From positions 1 to 14,047 of the forward strand of contig CAUGNO010000020.1 in NCBI GenBank assembly GCA_959600905.1: a stretch of DNA of 14,047 bases, in the 5' to 3' direction. Below, piece after piece: positions 13,471-14,047 of the stretch (position 1 is its first letter; each line of letters begins with the position of its first letter). The notes beneath the pieces were generated by a model. That model saw only the letters and a list, made by a program, of their open reading frames with translations. It ran no database searches and was not told where the DNA came from. Both the position numbers and the translations under genes were made by a program. Origin of the DNA: UMGS1975 sp959600905 (GTDB lineage Bacteria > Bacillota > Clostridia > Christensenellales > QAND01).

Positions 13471-14047
13471 CGCTTAAACAATACAATGGCAGCACTGTGC
13501 AGCCAACGGACGATGCGGTGCTGTACGATGCGCTTTTGGGCGTATCAGGCGTGATTCAGGGAGCGGCCTGCACCATCGTGGGGGCCAACCAGATCCGCGT
13601 AGCAGCAGGAAGGATCATGATTTGCGGGAGGATGGTATCGGTGGATGATGAGCTGGTAACCGCCAATATCAGTACATCCGGCAGCCAGCAGGGCCGGCTG
13701 ATCCTGCGGGTGGATATGGCCAATACGGAAACACCAGCTTACTTTACAACGCAGGTAGGCACGCCCCTGCCGCCCCTGGTGCAGGAGGATATCAACACAA
13801 ACGGCTTGATCTATGAATTTGAAATGGCCACATACACGGCAGGCGAATTGGCTATCTCGGATATTAAGAACATCGCGCACACGTTATCCAAAAACAATGA
13901 TTATCGCAATATGCCCGGCGTTATCCAAATCTGGCCGGGAAGCACGGCTCCGGAGGGATGGCTGTTGTGCAACGGGCAGGCGGTGAGCCGCGCCACGTAT
14001 GCAAACCTGTTTTCTGTGCTGGGTACGGCCTACGGGCAGGGAAACGG
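13464..14047 (+). CDS. Tail fibre / receptor-binding protein with tail collar domain (partial)
   Basis: The open frame runs from the ATG at 13464 off the window end: 194 codons are visible and the 3' end is missing. Residues 1-100 resemble the N-terminal attachment part of phage baseplate and fibre proteins (TLKQYNGSTVQPTDDAVLYDALLG, then QGRLILRVDMANTETPAYFT). From about residue 150 a phage tail collar domain begins with MPGVIQIWPGSTAPEGWLLC, then NGQAVSRATYANLFSVLGTAYGQGNG. This domain is common in fibre tips and receptor-binding proteins. The protein probably binds the host surface. It overlaps the hub gene by 7 bases, with AAGGGG upstream as ribosome site. Whether the collar domain is the end or leads to more repeats cannot be seen. 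Confidence 0.88.
   Translation, partial: MVTLKQYNGSTVQPTDDAVLYDALLGVSGVIQGAACTIVGANQIRVAAGRIMICGRMVSVDDELVTANISTSGSQQGRLILRVDMANTETPAYFTTQVGTPLPPLVQEDINTNGLIYEFEMATYTAGELAISDIKNIAHTLSKNNDYRNMPGVIQIWPGSTAPEGWLLCNGQAVSRATYANLFSVLGTAYGQGN

Noticed and set aside
1..14047. tRNA genes, CRISPR arrays, insertion sequences, integrase or attachment sites
   Set aside because: I looked for repeats with regular spacing, transposase or recombinase motifs and cloverleaf-like stretches and saw none.

Overview
The window is one contiguous stretch of the late (packaging and morphogenesis) operon of a tailed phage or prophage with an HK97-type head and a long, non-contractile (siphovirus) tail. All genes lie on the + strand, usually overlap or abut by a few bases, and most have purine-rich Shine-Dalgarno sites (GGAGG, AGGAG, GGGAGG). 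Codon use, strong ribosome sites and protein types point to a Firmicutes host, most likely a Clostridia member. This host call is inference: no host gene, integrase or attachment site is inside the window, so prophage and free phage cannot be told apart.

Layout. 80-573: a small Cys-containing protein of unknown function and an HNH endonuclease. 574-708: a non-coding gap with a C7 tract inside a perfect 7-bp inverted repeat, a candidate cos site. 709-2698: small and large terminase. 2700-5626: portal, prohead protease and major capsid protein. 5620-5934: an immunoglobulin-like domain with no start codon of its own, readable only as a -1 frameshift extension of the capsid protein. 5939-7207: four head-tail connector, closure and tail terminator genes. 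7210-7779: major tail protein. 7791-8287: tail assembly chaperone with its usual -1 frameshift product through an A9 run. 8294-8858: a self-contained cassette (near-consensus promoter, a membrane-anchored protein of unknown function, rho-independent terminator) that looks like a phage moron. 8884-13470: tape measure protein, distal tail protein and a baseplate hub-type tail protein. 13464 to the end: the 5' part of a tail fibre or receptor-binding protein with a phage tail collar domain.

How they work together. HNH and terminase would cut and package DNA from cos through the portal. Protease and capsid protein build and mature the head, and a minority of subunits may carry the Ig-like domain outward. 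The connector proteins close the head and join it to the tail. Chaperone and tape measure set tail assembly and length, and distal tail, hub and collar proteins form the tip that meets the host.

The parts most worth a second look are the capsid-Ig frameshift with a stem-loop just downstream, the moron cassette with an internal terminator in the late operon, the cos-like inverted repeat, and a sharp composition step inside the tape measure gene.
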